DNA from: Sphingorhabdus contaminans
Lineage (GTDB): Bacteria > Pseudomonadota > Alphaproteobacteria > Sphingomonadales > Sphingomonadaceae
NCBI RefSeq assembly: GCF_007280415.1
Contig: NZ_VKKU01000001.1
Location: 1,364,001 to 1,428,000 of the forward strand
Reading direction: 5' to 3'
Length of the DNA: 64,000 bases
Below are positions 48,923 through 58,868 of the stretch, piece by piece; positions within the stretch are counted from its first letter, which is position 1; every line of letters starts with the position of its first letter. A model generated the notes under the pieces. The model was not told where the DNA came from and made no database searches. It was given only the letters and a program-made list of their open reading frames with translations. The position numbers and the translations under genes were made by a program.

Positions 48923-49099
48923 TCATCCTCCCAAAAGATCTGCGCGAGGTGTGCTTGATCTTTCGGGCCCTCGATTACATCTGTAGACAATTTTTTTGAA
49001 TAACAGTTCGACTAACGAAGCGACCAGTCGACTAAGTGCAAAAGTACAAACGTTCCAGTTGTTTGTCGAACTTGATCTACCTTTTGCAGAAATACTTGT

Positions 49100-49405
49100 T
49101 CAATACGGGCGCGCCTTTTCAACTTCGAGTTGATCGTCAAGTTGTTGCATTTTCGCGCACGCGTCACTGTTACCTGCGTCGCATTTTTCGCGTGCCTTTT
49201 CACGCTGACGAGCGAGTTTTCCTAGGGCTTCTTCGCGTTGCCGAATTTCTCGGCCTCGCTTCTCGTCGGCTTCCGATTGGCTCGTGGTCAGTACGTCTGC
49301 CGTCTTGGAAACAATCTTAACGGGTGCCGTCACCACATCCTTTACGACAGATGCAACACATCCGGGTAGAGTAAGCACCATAATCGCAGATAGGACTAAA
49401 CGCAT
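49100..49405 (-). CDS. Small lipoprotein with a charged coiled-coil region
   Basis: 101 residues from the ATG at 49405, with GGGAG upstream. The N-terminus MRLVLSAIMVLTLPGC has a lipobox (LPGC). The mature protein starts VASVVKDVVTAPVKIVSKTADVL and continues into a highly charged helix (SEADEKRGREIRQREEALGKLARQREKAREKC) with two cysteines eight residues apart (KCDAGNSDACAKM). I have no functional name for it. It stands between galU and the TonB-barrel gene on the same strand. Confidence 0.7.
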   Translation of the reverse strand: MRLVLSAIMVLTLPGCVASVVKDVVTAPVKIVSKTADVLTTSQSEADEKRGREIRQREEALGKLARQREKAREKCDAGNSDACAKMQQLDDQLEVEKARPY

Positions 49406-49476
49406 GACAACTCCCTGCAAGCTCTGCCGCTTGAATTGCCGCCTAGCATATGAGTAGAAGCTTAACGGAGCTATCC

Positions 49477-50346
49477 TTAGTTCAATAAATTTAGTGCAAT
49501 GGCACGAACTTCATCAGCCATGTCTGCCCGCGACAAAGCTACGGCCAGATTTGCTTCGATGTAGCCAACTTTCGATCCACAGTCGTAACGGCTACCATCG
49601 AACGTCACCGCATGAAAAGGCTGCTTGCCGATCATTTGGGCCATGGCATCGGTAAGCTGGATCTCTCCACCTGCGCCTTTTTCCTGATGTTCAAGAACAC
49701 GCATGACTTCCGGTTGCAGAATATATCGACCCGATATGATCAGGTTCGAAGGGGCATCCTCGACTTTAGGCTTTTCAACCAAGCCTAAAACCTCTGTCAC
49801 AGCGCCGTTGCTCTTGCCCGGTGCAATCACACCATAACTCGACACTTTTTCGTGCGGAATCTCCAGTACGCTGATCATATTGCCGCCAATACTGTGGTAG
49901 GCGTCGACCATCTGTTTCATACATCCAGGCGAGCCATGCATAAATTCATCTGGCAGGAAAATGGCAAAAGGCTCATCGCCAACGATATCACGGGCACACC
50001 ATATGGCGTGCCCAAGTCCCATTGGCTCCTGTTGCCGCACATAGGCGCAGTTTCCTGGTCCTAGACGCGTCGGACCTAGTACAGATAAGTCCTTACCGCG
50101 TTCCGACATGGTCTTTTCGAGTTCGTAGGCGATGTCGAAATGATCTTCGATTGCGCTTTTTCCACGTCCCGTAACGAAAATCATTTGCTCGATGCCCGCT
50201 TCACGCGCTTCATCGACAGCATATTGAATCAAGGGACTGTCTACGATTGGCAACATTTCCTTGGGGATGGCTTTTGTCGCCGGAAGAAAACGTGTTCCAA
50301 GCCCTGCAACGGGAAAGACGGCTTTGCGTATCGGTTTAATATCCAT
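49477..50346 (-). CDS. galU: UTP--glucose-1-phosphate uridylyltransferase
   Basis: 289 residues. The nucleotidyltransferase start AVFPVAGLGTRFLPATKAIPKEMLPI carries the UTP-binding GLGTRF motif. MIFVTGRGKSAIEDHFD and the metal-binding FAIFLPDEF follow. LVEKPKVEDAPSNLIISGRYIL is the sugar-binding part. GalU makes UDP-glucose for exopolysaccharide, glycolipids and lipopolysaccharide. It is about average in length for the family. It lies 73 bases downstream of msrA on the same strand and may be part of the same transcript. Confidence 0.95.
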   Translation of the reverse strand: MDIKPIRKAVFPVAGLGTRFLPATKAIPKEMLPIVDSPLIQYAVDEAREAGIEQMIFVTGRGKSAIEDHFDIAYELEKTMSERGKDLSVLGPTRLGPGNCAYVRQQEPMGLGHAIWCARDIVGDEPFAIFLPDEFMHGSPGCMKQMVDAYHSIGGNMISVLEIPHEKVSSYGVIAPGKSNGAVTEVLGLVEKPKVEDAPSNLIISGRYILQPEVMRVLEHQEKGAGGEIQLTDAMAQMIGKQPFHAVTFDGSRYDCGSKVGYIEANLAVALSRADMADEVRAIALNLLN

Positions 50347-50419
50347 GGCGCTTCAATACCCGTGGTGCAGAATTTGTCGATTACTCGGAAGGATAACTGA
50401 CTGGCAATTTGGCGAGTAC

Positions 50420-50953
50420 TCAATTTGACAACTTTTGCGCAAAATTCTTTTTCAATTTAGCTAATTTGGGCGGAATGACAGCTAGACAATAGGGGTTACG
50501 TTGCCCTTCGCCTTCCCAATATTCCTGATGATAATCCTCAGCCGGATACCATGTCGCGGGGCCTTCGATGCTCGTTACTATTGGCGCAGGCCAATCTGCA
50601 GAGGCTCTCTCAATCCCTTCAAGGGCCGATTGACGTTGGACGTCGTCTACTGGGAAAATTGCAGACCGATATTGTGTGCCGATGTCATTACCTTGCCGAT
50701 TGAGCTGGGTCGGATCATGTGTAGCAAAGAAGATGTCGAGCAGATCGGCATAAGTGATCGTCGATGGGTCATAAGTTATACGGATCGCTTCGGCATGGCC
50801 GGTGGCGCCACCGCAAACCTGCTTATAAGTCGGGTTCGCGGTGTTGCCGCCGATATAGCCGCTTACAACACTTTCCACGCCCTTTAACTGCCCAAACACA
50901 GCTTCAGTACACCAGAAGCAACCTCCGGCGAATATAGCCTCTTCATGTGGCAT
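50420..50953 (-). CDS. msrA: Peptide-methionine (S)-S-oxide reductase MsrA
   Basis: 177 residues from the ATG at 50953. The catalytic motif AGGCFWCTE puts the nucleophile at Cys12. GYIGGNTANPTYKQVCGGATGHAEA and the later PAEDYHQEYW are family signatures. It reduces S-methionine sulfoxide in damaged proteins with thioredoxin. The start lies 11 bases inside the end of the upstream RND pump gene, so translation is coupled to it. There is no MsrB domain. Confidence 0.95.
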   Translation of the reverse strand: MPHEEAIFAGGCFWCTEAVFGQLKGVESVVSGYIGGNTANPTYKQVCGGATGHAEAIRITYDPSTITYADLLDIFFATHDPTQLNRQGNDIGTQYRSAIFPVDDVQRQSALEGIERASADWPAPIVTSIEGPATWYPAEDYHQEYWEGEGQRNPYCLAVIPPKLAKLKKNFAQKLSN

Positions 50954-53900
50954 TAGATATTTCCTTTGTGTCGGTGGCAGGCATTGAAGCGTTGTTTTCA
51001 TCACTGCGAACGACCAGCAAATACATTGCCGGCGTCACAATACGTGATAGCAGCGTCGACGAAATCAAGCCCCCGATCAACACAATTGCCAATGGACCAT
51101 ATAAACTTCCGCCAAACAGTGCCAAGGGCATCAAACCACCAATTGCGGTTACAGAGGTAAGTAGTACGGGCAGAAAGCGAACTTCGCCTGCTCTTTCGAT
51201 TGCCTCACGTAAAGCCATGCCCCGCTCTCGTAACTGACTTGTAAAATCCACAAGCAATATCGAGTTTTTAATTTCAATACCTACCAGCGCTATAAATCCG
51301 ATAACCGCCAAAAATGAGAGATTGTTTCCGGTAATCAAAAGCGCGATCAATCCGCCAAATGTGCCCAGCGGGATGACGCCTGCAACGACCAGTGCCTCTT
51401 TGAACCGACCGAATTCGGCAACCAGAATGGCAAAAATGCTGAACATGGCAATCAATACTATCGGACCAAATCCGGCAAAAGTATCGTTGATCTTTTCCGC
51501 TTCACCGCCAATCTCAATTGAGTATCCCGGCTTGAGCGGGATGCTATTCATCTTTTGCTGTGCCTCACGATTCACTTTTGACACGACAGCGCCATCGGAA
51601 ATCTGCGCTGTCACACTAATGTTTCGCTCAAGATTATAGCGGTAAATTGCCGCCGGCGTCGATTCCAGAACAGGTCGGCTGATCTCGGACAATTGTACTG
51701 ATTGCCCGCTCCGATTCGAAACATAGATAGATTCAAGTGCGGATACTGGCTGCGTTTCCGCCATGGGCAACCTTACAATAACCGGGTAGCTGTCGCCTTC
51801 ACTATCCCTGAATGTGCCCGATCGCTCTCCAGAAAGGGCCAGCCTAATCGCACGCCGCGGGGCGCCCGAGGGGACATCCAGTAAGGCCGCTTTTGCGTCG
51901 TCAATACGTACATTCAGGTCTACACGATCAAAAGCTACAGGGTTGTTTATGTCGCGTGCCCCCGGTGTATCCCGAAGTATCTGCTCCATTTTTGCGGCAA
52001 TGTTACGAAGCTCATCCTGCTCCGGGCCGTAGACGCGAAACTCAACAGGAGCATTTATCGGAGCGCCATTCTGAAATAATACTATCTTTACTCGTGCGCC
52101 CGGAATTAAATCCAGCTTCCGTCTTAGGCGATCAACCATCGCCCGTGATTGAGCGCCCTTCCATTCGGCCATGATCGCCAAAACTTCGCCATGTGTCGGA
52201 TTTTCTCCCCTTTGAAACACGTTATAGAAAACAGGCGGATTGTAAGCGCCAACATTTTCTGCGCGCACCGTTATCGCTGGTTCGGACTTGAGTACTTCTG
52301 AGACTTGACGAACAATTCGACCAGTTTCTTCAATGCTGGAGCCCTGTTCAGCTTCGACGGTCACGCGGAAATAGGATGTATCCGCATTTGGAAAAAGGCT
52401 GAAACCAAGAACAGGGATCAAGGTAAAGGCGGCGCATGTCACGGCCAACGCCCCCCAAACTGTCCGCCGGGGACGGTCTAGCGCCCAATGCAACAGGGGA
52501 TGGTAAAAACGGTCAATTTTTCCCATCAACCACCGAAGTAAAGCGTTGCCCTCCTCGTCCTCGTCACGGCTTAAAATGCGACTGGCTAGGAAAGGAACAA
52601 TGGTCAGTGAAACGATCATCGATGCTGTAATTGTGGCAACAATTGTACCAATAAAACTTTGTGTAAACTTCCCGGCACCTTCGGGCAGGAAGAATAGCGG
52701 AAAAAAGGCAAATACGAGTACACCGGTCGAGCCCATAACAGCCATGGTTATTTCTCTGGTTCCATCAATCGCGGCCTGATCGCGACTCTTGCCCATGCGT
52801 AAATGGCGCGCGATATTTTCAACGACGACGATTGAATCGTCGACAAGAAGTCCCAATGAGAGGATGAAGCCTGCAACTACCAGCTGACTCAGATTGAAAC
52901 CCATAGCCGAAATAGCGAGCAGTCCCGATGCGATGGACAGCGGGATGGATATCATCACAATGATAGATGCGCGCCAACCAAGGGGTAGCAAAGTAAAGAG
53001 TACCAAGAAGAGCGCGATGCCAAAGTCTCTCGCCAGTTCTCTCAGTCGCTTTGTGATATCTCGGCTTTGATCGAACTGGACAATTGCTGTTATGTCGGGT
53101 GGAAGCAATTTTTCCTGCACTGCAAGTTCCTGGACCAGCAGATTGCGAAGTTTGGTTGCATCCGTTCCCTGTTTTTGATTTGCGGTTATCCAGATTGCTC
53201 TTTTGCCATTGTGGCTAACTTTGACGCGTTGTTCGGCGGCGCTGTATTTTACCTCCGCTACATCTCCAACACGTAACAGAGTGCCTTGGCTAGTACGCAA
53301 CGGAAGATTTCGAATTGTGTCCAGATCGCGATATGCGCCGCCCGCTTCTACGTTGAAACGGCGCGTACCGCTTGTGACAGCACCTGCTGGAACGTCCGCG
53401 CCTCCCAACCTGATCGCATCTGCCACTGCGCTTGCTGGGACCCGAAGTGCAGCAAGGCGTCCAGCATCAATCGCGACACTGATCTCGGGTTGGGGCAACC
53501 CGTATATCTCTGTTTGCCGTACCTCCTTATATCGTCCGAGCGCTTCGCTGATATCGCGAGCATATTTCTCCATTCGATACCAGCTAGCTGAATCGCTCAG
53601 CAGGGCGATCTGCAAAATGGAGGTATTTGTCGTTCGTATCTTTTCAAAAGTCAGACGTTGCAAATCTGACGGCAACTGACTTCTTATGGCCGTAACTTCG
53701 CGGACTGTGTCGTTGAAATATTGGTCTGGATCTCCCGACCAATCGAACTCCGCTCGAATAACTGCGCTTCCGTCGGTGCTAGTTGACGCGACACTTTGGA
53801 CATCCTCCAAACCTTGAATTAATTCCTCAATTGGTTTGGTTATGGTTTGTTCGATTTCAGCAGGATCAGCGCCGGGTTGAAGAGCCACAATCGACACGAC

Positions 53901-54029
53901 AGGCATCGAAAAATGAGGGTCTACAGCCCGCGGAACCTGTTGAAATGCCGAAAAACCGAGTGCACTTAGAAGTGCAAAAAGCACCAGCGTTAGCTGCCAT
54001 CTCCGAATTGCGACTTCCGCGATATGCAT
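50943..54029 (-). CDS. RND efflux transporter permease, second copy in window
   Basis: 1028 residues of the RND superfamily, with clear sequence differences from the pump at 4627. The first membrane helix (RWQLTLVLFALLSALGFSAF) is followed by the porter domain. The proton-relay helix reads GFILSLGLLVDDSIVVVENIARHLRMGKS. The second half carries GFIALVGIEIKNSILLVDF and a C-terminal cytoplasmic tail. This version has the relay pattern LVDDS rather than LVDDA. It follows the lipoprotein adaptor gene by 3 bases. Substrate unknown. Confidence 0.93.
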   Translation of the reverse strand: MHIAEVAIRRWQLTLVLFALLSALGFSAFQQVPRAVDPHFSMPVVSIVALQPGADPAEIEQTITKPIEELIQGLEDVQSVASTSTDGSAVIRAEFDWSGDPDQYFNDTVREVTAIRSQLPSDLQRLTFEKIRTTNTSILQIALLSDSASWYRMEKYARDISEALGRYKEVRQTEIYGLPQPEISVAIDAGRLAALRVPASAVADAIRLGGADVPAGAVTSGTRRFNVEAGGAYRDLDTIRNLPLRTSQGTLLRVGDVAEVKYSAAEQRVKVSHNGKRAIWITANQKQGTDATKLRNLLVQELAVQEKLLPPDITAIVQFDQSRDITKRLRELARDFGIALFLVLFTLLPLGWRASIIVMISIPLSIASGLLAISAMGFNLSQLVVAGFILSLGLLVDDSIVVVENIARHLRMGKSRDQAAIDGTREITMAVMGSTGVLVFAFFPLFFLPEGAGKFTQSFIGTIVATITASMIVSLTIVPFLASRILSRDEDEEGNALLRWLMGKIDRFYHPLLHWALDRPRRTVWGALAVTCAAFTLIPVLGFSLFPNADTSYFRVTVEAEQGSSIEETGRIVRQVSEVLKSEPAITVRAENVGAYNPPVFYNVFQRGENPTHGEVLAIMAEWKGAQSRAMVDRLRRKLDLIPGARVKIVLFQNGAPINAPVEFRVYGPEQDELRNIAAKMEQILRDTPGARDINNPVAFDRVDLNVRIDDAKAALLDVPSGAPRRAIRLALSGERSGTFRDSEGDSYPVIVRLPMAETQPVSALESIYVSNRSGQSVQLSEISRPVLESTPAAIYRYNLERNISVTAQISDGAVVSKVNREAQQKMNSIPLKPGYSIEIGGEAEKINDTFAGFGPIVLIAMFSIFAILVAEFGRFKEALVVAGVIPLGTFGGLIALLITGNNLSFLAVIGFIALVGIEIKNSILLVDFTSQLRERGMALREAIERAGEVRFLPVLLTSVTAIGGLMPLALFGGSLYGPLAIVLIGGLISSTLLSRIVTPAMYLLVVRSDENNASMPATDTKEISNAT

Positions 54030-54032
54030 CGG

Positions 54033-55085
54033 TCAGCGTGTCGCTTGAATAGTGCGAACTTTTGAACCAGGTCGAAGCTTTTCAAGTCCTGAGGTAACTA
54101 TTCGGTCACCGGGCTGGAGGCCACCAGACACAATCACAAATTGATCGGTTAGCCGTTCAATTGCTACGTTACGCGTTTCGACCCGGCTATTCACATCCAC
54201 GATATAAACCAGCCCCTCCCCCGTGCGGACACCAAACAAGGCGCTCGCAGGGATTTGTAGCGCGCCAGTTTCCGATGCAGGAAGCTTAACTGCCGCCGTA
54301 CCAATCTGGCCCGAGCGTAGTTTTACATTGTTAGGCAAGGAGAATTGCACCGTGAACGCACCGGTCGCCTCATTTGCACGCCCGTCAATTTCCGAAATCG
54401 TAGCCTCGATGGGCCCGCTCGGGAGAGATTCAATCGATATTTCGGCTGCCATTCCGACGCGCAGTTTTGTGGCATCCTGATCAATGATCGGAACCCTGAA
54501 CACAAAACCGGAATCACCTTCCCCCAAAATTAGCGCCGGCGTGCCTGCAGCGATTACCTGGCCAGGTTGAACATTGCGCGCCAAAACGACGCCATTGGAA
54601 GGCGCATAAAGCTGCGCGGTTCCTGATGCGAAACCTGCCTGCCGGACACGTGCATCAGCAGCCTTAAGCGCGGCTTCGGCCGATTCAAAACGCGCTTTTG
54701 TAATCCATCCGTCAGCGTAGAGTGACCGAACCCGTTCAAATTCCGACCGAGCGCGATCGCGCTCTGCGGTGGCGACACTGACATCTGCACCGACCGATGT
54801 CGTATCCAGCGCCGCTAGCAAAGCACCGCGTTTGACGGTGTCACCTTCTTCAAAGCGCACGGTCGCAATCTTACCGGCAGTAGTAAAGCCAAGCGGTGTT
54901 TCACGGCGAAAACGGACGGTGCCTACTGCATTGATTGTGCGCTGCAGACTCTCGCGTTGCACGGTATAGACTTGCACAGGATGCACATCGTTTACGGCAG
55001 CTTTGGGGGCGCTTTCTTCGCCGCTACAGGCCGGGAGAAGGCAGACGGCGCCTAGCAATGGCAACAATCTTGTTAAACGCGGCAA
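54033..55085 (-). CDS. RND efflux periplasmic adaptor, lipoprotein
   Basis: 350 residues from a TTG at 55085, chosen because AGGGGAGGG lies just upstream; the frame is open to 55211, but that part is Cys-rich and unlikely. The N-terminus LPRLTRLLPLLGAVCLLPAC ends in a lipobox, so it is a lipid-anchored adaptor, unlike the membrane-spanning one at 3420. The lipoyl domain ([26 protein letters not shown]), hairpin, and barrel domain (LRVGMAAEISIESLP, LRSGQIGTAAVKLP) are in the usual order. It forms one unit with the RND pump. Confidence 0.87.
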   Translation of the reverse strand: MPRLTRLLPLLGAVCLLPACSGEESAPKAAVNDVHPVQVYTVQRESLQRTINAVGTVRFRRETPLGFTTAGKIATVRFEEGDTVKRGALLAALDTTSVGADVSVATAERDRARSEFERVRSLYADGWITKARFESAEAALKAADARVRQAGFASGTAQLYAPSNGVVLARNVQPGQVIAAGTPALILGEGDSGFVFRVPIIDQDATKLRVGMAAEISIESLPSGPIEATISEIDGRANEATGAFTVQFSLPNNVKLRSGQIGTAAVKLPASETGALQIPASALFGVRTGEGLVYIVDVNSRVETRNVAIERLTDQFVIVSGGLQPGDRIVTSGLEKLRPGSKVRTIQATR

Positions 55086-55170
55086 AGCCTGCCCTCCCCT
55101 GAATAAATTTTCGGTTCGTGATAGGACAAACCGGCGCAAGATGAAACAACATCCTAATATGCAACTTAAA

Positions 55171-56124
55171 TCACTTTTCTGCCTCCAGCAACGGAGGTGG
55201 TCGCAGTCCATGCAACTTCCCAGATTGATTTATGGTATTGATTTCAGACTGCATTATTTCAACGCGGCCGCGCCACGGCAGATGCGTTCCATCCGAAAGC
55301 AATACAGGGTCAGTTGCCCGACCGAAACGCTCGATAAACCTTAAGGCCGCTGAAGAATCATAACCGGCATTGGTCATCAACCATATAGACAAGCGATCCG
55401 CTTCTATTTCAGTCGCCCGGATATTGGATGCGCTCTTTTTCATCTTTTTCAGCTTTTGGCGGTGCTCAAGAAGATTGTGCGCCAATTCGTGCGCCACTGC
55501 GACTGCAAGTTCATCGTCATTTTCGGCAAAACGCACCAGTGCTTCGGTCACCCGGACATTATACCCATCTGCCCCGGCATCCAGCTTTGTTTTGGTGTCG
55601 ATCCAGAACCGTGAGGCGCAGATTGGGTTTGGGTTAAGTTTGAATGTCCTGGGGCCTTCTTTGGTATCCAGTTTAACTTCGACTTCGCCGGCGGTCGATA
55701 AAGCTTTCCGCAATTGTTCCTGAACATCCTCAATCCGTTGAGCACTTTTTGCTTTTGAAATGCGGGTGGTCCAGTTCCATGCTGCTCCATTCAAGCCGAG
55801 CAATCCATCGCCAGCCGATATTCCCGCCTTATCAGCAGGTCCGCCCTCTACTATGCCAGCCACCGACACAGGCTGGCGAAATGCCAGAGCAGTCCGGGCG
55901 GTTGTCGGATCTGGATATTGCCGCTCGTCCTGCAGCACCCATCCTGGGTTTCTTTCCTGCTTTCTGCAGAAAGGCGCGTTGGCGGCGGCGAGGCGATATC
56001 CGATGGTTGCGATGCGGACGTCCTGCTGCACCAGAGCCTGATAGGATTTGACATCATCGGGGTTAGGAGCAGCGGTCGCAACGGTTGTTAGTCCGAGGAC
56101 CAAGCAGAATGCGAGCGGCTTCAT
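55171..56124 (-). CDS. M48-family metallopeptidase with PDZ domain
   Basis: 317 residues. A signal peptide (LAFCLVLGLTTVATAAP) makes it periplasmic. A PDZ-like domain occupies residues about 85-150 (VSVAGIVEGGPADKAGISAGDGLLGLNG). The M48 zinc motif HELAHN is at 212-217, with the third ligand Glu239 in TEIEADRLS. No membrane segments remain, so it resembles the BepA/Oma1-type soluble group. It would degrade or process envelope proteins. The ATG overlaps the stop of the upstream Sua5-type gene (ATGA), so the two are co-translated. Confidence 0.82.
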   Translation of the reverse strand: MKPLAFCLVLGLTTVATAAPNPDDVKSYQALVQQDVRIATIGYRLAAANAPFCRKQERNPGWVLQDERQYPDPTTARTALAFRQPVSVAGIVEGGPADKAGISAGDGLLGLNGAAWNWTTRISKAKSAQRIEDVQEQLRKALSTAGEVEVKLDTKEGPRTFKLNPNPICASRFWIDTKTKLDAGADGYNVRVTEALVRFAENDDELAVAVAHELAHNLLEHRQKLKKMKKSASNIRATEIEADRLSIWLMTNAGYDSSAALRFIERFGRATDPVLLSDGTHLPWRGRVEIMQSEINTINQSGKLHGLRPPPLLEAEK

Positions 56125-57077
56125 CGGGTTGCTGCTCTTTTCAAACGATCGTTGATAGCCACGCCAATATCTTTGTCCGGTATTTCCGCCACAGCTATCA
56201 GTGGATATGGGCTGGCGTCGGCGCGGTGCAAGGCGTCGAAGAGATGGGCTGCCGCTTGGGCAAGGTCAGCGGTGGGAGACAAGTTGTAATGCCCTGCCAC
56301 CTCCCCAAAACCGATGAGCCATTCGCCATCTTCGGCCGATTTGGCATTTAGCCGGACCGGTTTGGAGGGGGCATAGTGGCTGGCGAGTTGGCCGGGGGCT
56401 TCGATTTTTTCGCCGGTTTGTTGACTTGGCTGAAGCTTCGAGAAGGTTTGGAGGGATTCGGCCGTTATGGGCCCAGGACGCAATATTTCTATATTTTCCA
56501 GACGGATAGCGGCAATAGTTGATTCCAAACCTTCTTTACAGGGGCCTGCGTCCAATATCATCGGAACGGCCCCGCCCAGGCTCGCCAGAACATGCTCGGC
56601 TCGTGTCGGACTAATCCCCCCGCTTTTGTTCGCCGATGGTGCCGCAAGGTTCAGCCCGCTTTTCGCCAGCACCGCCCGCATGACCGGATGCGCAGGGCAG
56701 CGCAGCGCGATTGTCGGCAGGCCGGCGGTCACCGCCGCCGCCACCTTCGCCCCTTCGCGCAGCGGCAGGACAAGGGTCAACGCCCCCGGCCAGAACGCCT
56801 CCGCCAACCGCCGCGCCAAAGGTCCGAATTCGGCCAGTTCCTCCGCAGCCGCCAGATCCGGCACATGCACGATCAGCGGATTAAAATCCGGCCGGCCCTT
56901 GGCGGCATAAATATGCGCCACAGCGTCCGCATTGCGGGCATCTGCGGCAAGGCCGTAGACCGTCTCGGTGGGAATCGCCACAATCTGCCCACCCCGCAAA
57001 AGATCGGCAGCCGCCGTAATTGCAGCGTCATCGGCGGGCACAACCCAGCCATTCCCCAAGGTATTTGAGCCTAGCAT
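56121..57077 (-). CDS. L-threonylcarbamoyladenylate synthase, Sua5/YrdC type
   Basis: 318 residues. The N-terminal YrdC domain has GGQIVAIPTETVYGLAADARN, YAAKGRPDFNPLIVHV and PSANKSGGISPTRAEHV. The C-terminal Sua5 domain (SPGQLASHYAPSKPVRL-like: ...PGQLASHYAPSKP) closes the protein. It makes threonylcarbamoyl-AMP, the first step to t6A37 in ANN-decoding tRNAs. The long Sua5 form is used here rather than the short TsaC form. Codon use is AT-richer in the 3' third of the gene than in the 5' part. Confidence 0.92.
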   Translation of the reverse strand: MLGSNTLGNGWVVPADDAAITAAADLLRGGQIVAIPTETVYGLAADARNADAVAHIYAAKGRPDFNPLIVHVPDLAAAEELAEFGPLARRLAEAFWPGALTLVLPLREGAKVAAAVTAGLPTIALRCPAHPVMRAVLAKSGLNLAAPSANKSGGISPTRAEHVLASLGGAVPMILDAGPCKEGLESTIAAIRLENIEILRPGPITAESLQTFSKLQPSQQTGEKIEAPGQLASHYAPSKPVRLNAKSAEDGEWLIGFGEVAGHYNLSPTADLAQAAAHLFDALHRADASPYPLIAVAEIPDKDIGVAINDRLKRAATR

Positions 57078-57131
57078 CGGTTCGGTCTATAGGCGCTGAG
57101 CAACCCGCTTTCACAGGAATTTTTTCATCCC

Positions 57132-58868
57132 ATGACCTTTGCTGCCCCCATCGCCGAACAACTCTTCGTTTTGAAGCATATTACCGGGATTGATGCGCTG
57201 GCCCAACATGGCCGTTTCGCCGACGCAACCGCCGATGTGGTGCAGGCCATTGTCGAGGGGATTGGCGAATTTGCCGCCAATGAATTTGCACCGCTCAACC
57301 GCATTGGTGATGTGGTCGGGGCGCGGCTGATCGACGGAAAGGTCGTCATGCCCGACGGGTTCGTCGCCGCCTATCAATCCTATGTCGCCAATGGCTGGGG
57401 ATCGATCAACGCGCCGTCCGAGTTTGGCGGACAGGGCCTGCCTTTCAGCATGGCGACCGTCGCGCTGGATTCCCTTGGTGCTGCCAACATGGCCTTTGCG
57501 CTGTGCCCGATTTTGTCGGTTGGCGCGATCGAGGCCATCAACCACCATGGTTCGGATGCCCAGAAAGCCGCCTATCTGCCCAAATTGTCCACGGCGGAGT
57601 GGAGCGGCACCATGAACCTGACCGAGCCGCAGGCCGGGTCAGACGTGGGCGCCCTGCGCGCCACCGCAACCCCCTTGGGTGACGGCCGCTACCAGATCCG
57701 CGGCCAGAAAATCTATATCAGCTTTGGCGACCATGACATGGTCGAAAATATCGTCCACCTCGTGCTCGCCCGTACGCCCGATGCGCCGGCAGGAACCAAG
57801 GGAATTTCGCTGTTCCTCGTCCCGAAATACCAGCTGACCGCCGATGGGGGCATTGGCAAGGCGAATGATATCAAAGTAGTATCCATCGAACATAAAATGG
57901 GCATCAATGCCTCCCCCACCTGCGTCCTTGCCTTTGGCGAGGAAGGCGAATGTGTCGGTGAATTGATCGGCCCCGAATTTGGCGGCATGCGCGCCATGTT
58001 CACCATGATGAACAATGCCCGCCTGAATGTCGGGTTGCAGGGCGTGCAAATTGCCGAGGCCGCGACCCAAAAGGCGATTGCGTTCGCGCAAGAGCGTGTG
58101 CAGTCGGCCAAAGCCGGTGGCACCTCCCGTGACCCTGTCGCCATCATTGAGCATCCCGACGTGCGCCGCATGTTATTGCGGATGAAGGCAGGAACACAGG
58201 CCATCCGCGCACTGCTCTATTTCGCCTCGGGCTATGTCGACCGCGCGGCATTGGGTGAGGCCGGCGCGCGCGAAATGGTCGACCTTCTGACGCCGCTCGC
58301 CAAAACTTATGGGACGGACCTTGGCAGCGAAATCGCTTCGCTCGGCATACAGGTGCATGGCGGCATGGGCTTTATCGAAGAAACAGGCGCTGCCCAATAT
58401 TATCGCGATATCCGCATCGCCGCGATTTACGAAGGCACCAACGGCATTCAGGCTGCCGACCTTGTGGGTCGGAAACTGGGCATGGAAGGCGGCGACGTCA
58501 TCCGGCGCCATGTGCAGGCCATTGCCGCCGATGCAAAGGAGTGCGCGTCCCTTGCCACAGTTGCAGGTGCATGCGCCGAGGTCACCGAATGGATGCTGGG
58601 CGCGTCCGTCGACGATCGCCTCGCCGGAAGCTACGCCTATACGCAGATGATGGCGGTGGCGACATCGGGTTGGCTGATGCTGCGCCAGTTGCGGGCCGCA
58701 CAGGCCGAACAGGCGGCGAGCGGTAGCAACGCGTTTCTGACAGGCAAAATCATTGCCTGCCGCTATTATCTGGACGTCATGGTGCCAGAGGCCCTCGCCC
58801 TTAAGAACAGCGCCATGGCGGGATCGGAATTGCTGTACGCGCTGGACGCAGAAGGGATGGCGGCTTGA
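57132..58868 (+). CDS. Acyl-CoA dehydrogenase
   Basis: 578 residues. The usual order of helical N-terminal, beta and C-terminal FAD domains is present: WSGTMNLTEPQAGSDVG is the FAD/substrate beta-domain entry, HKMGINASPTCVLAFGE the mid motif, and GIQVHGGMGFIEETGAAQYYRDIRIAAIYEGTNGIQA carries the catalytic Glu region of the family. A further C-terminal acyl-CoA dehydrogenase extension of about 120 residues is present, so it is of the long type. It oxidises acyl-CoA to enoyl-CoA in fatty-acid degradation. The next gene starts inside its stop codon. Confidence 0.9.
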   Translation: MTFAAPIAEQLFVLKHITGIDALAQHGRFADATADVVQAIVEGIGEFAANEFAPLNRIGDVVGARLIDGKVVMPDGFVAAYQSYVANGWGSINAPSEFGGQGLPFSMATVALDSLGAANMAFALCPILSVGAIEAINHHGSDAQKAAYLPKLSTAEWSGTMNLTEPQAGSDVGALRATATPLGDGRYQIRGQKIYISFGDHDMVENIVHLVLARTPDAPAGTKGISLFLVPKYQLTADGGIGKANDIKVVSIEHKMGINASPTCVLAFGEEGECVGELIGPEFGGMRAMFTMMNNARLNVGLQGVQIAEAATQKAIAFAQERVQSAKAGGTSRDPVAIIEHPDVRRMLLRMKAGTQAIRALLYFASGYVDRAALGEAGAREMVDLLTPLAKTYGTDLGSEIASLGIQVHGGMGFIEETGAAQYYRDIRIAAIYEGTNGIQAADLVGRKLGMEGGDVIRRHVQAIAADAKECASLATVAGACAEVTEWMLGASVDDRLAGSYAYTQMMAVATSGWLMLRQLRAAQAEQAASGSNAFLTGKIIACRYYLDVMVPEALALKNSAMAGSELLYALDAEGMAA

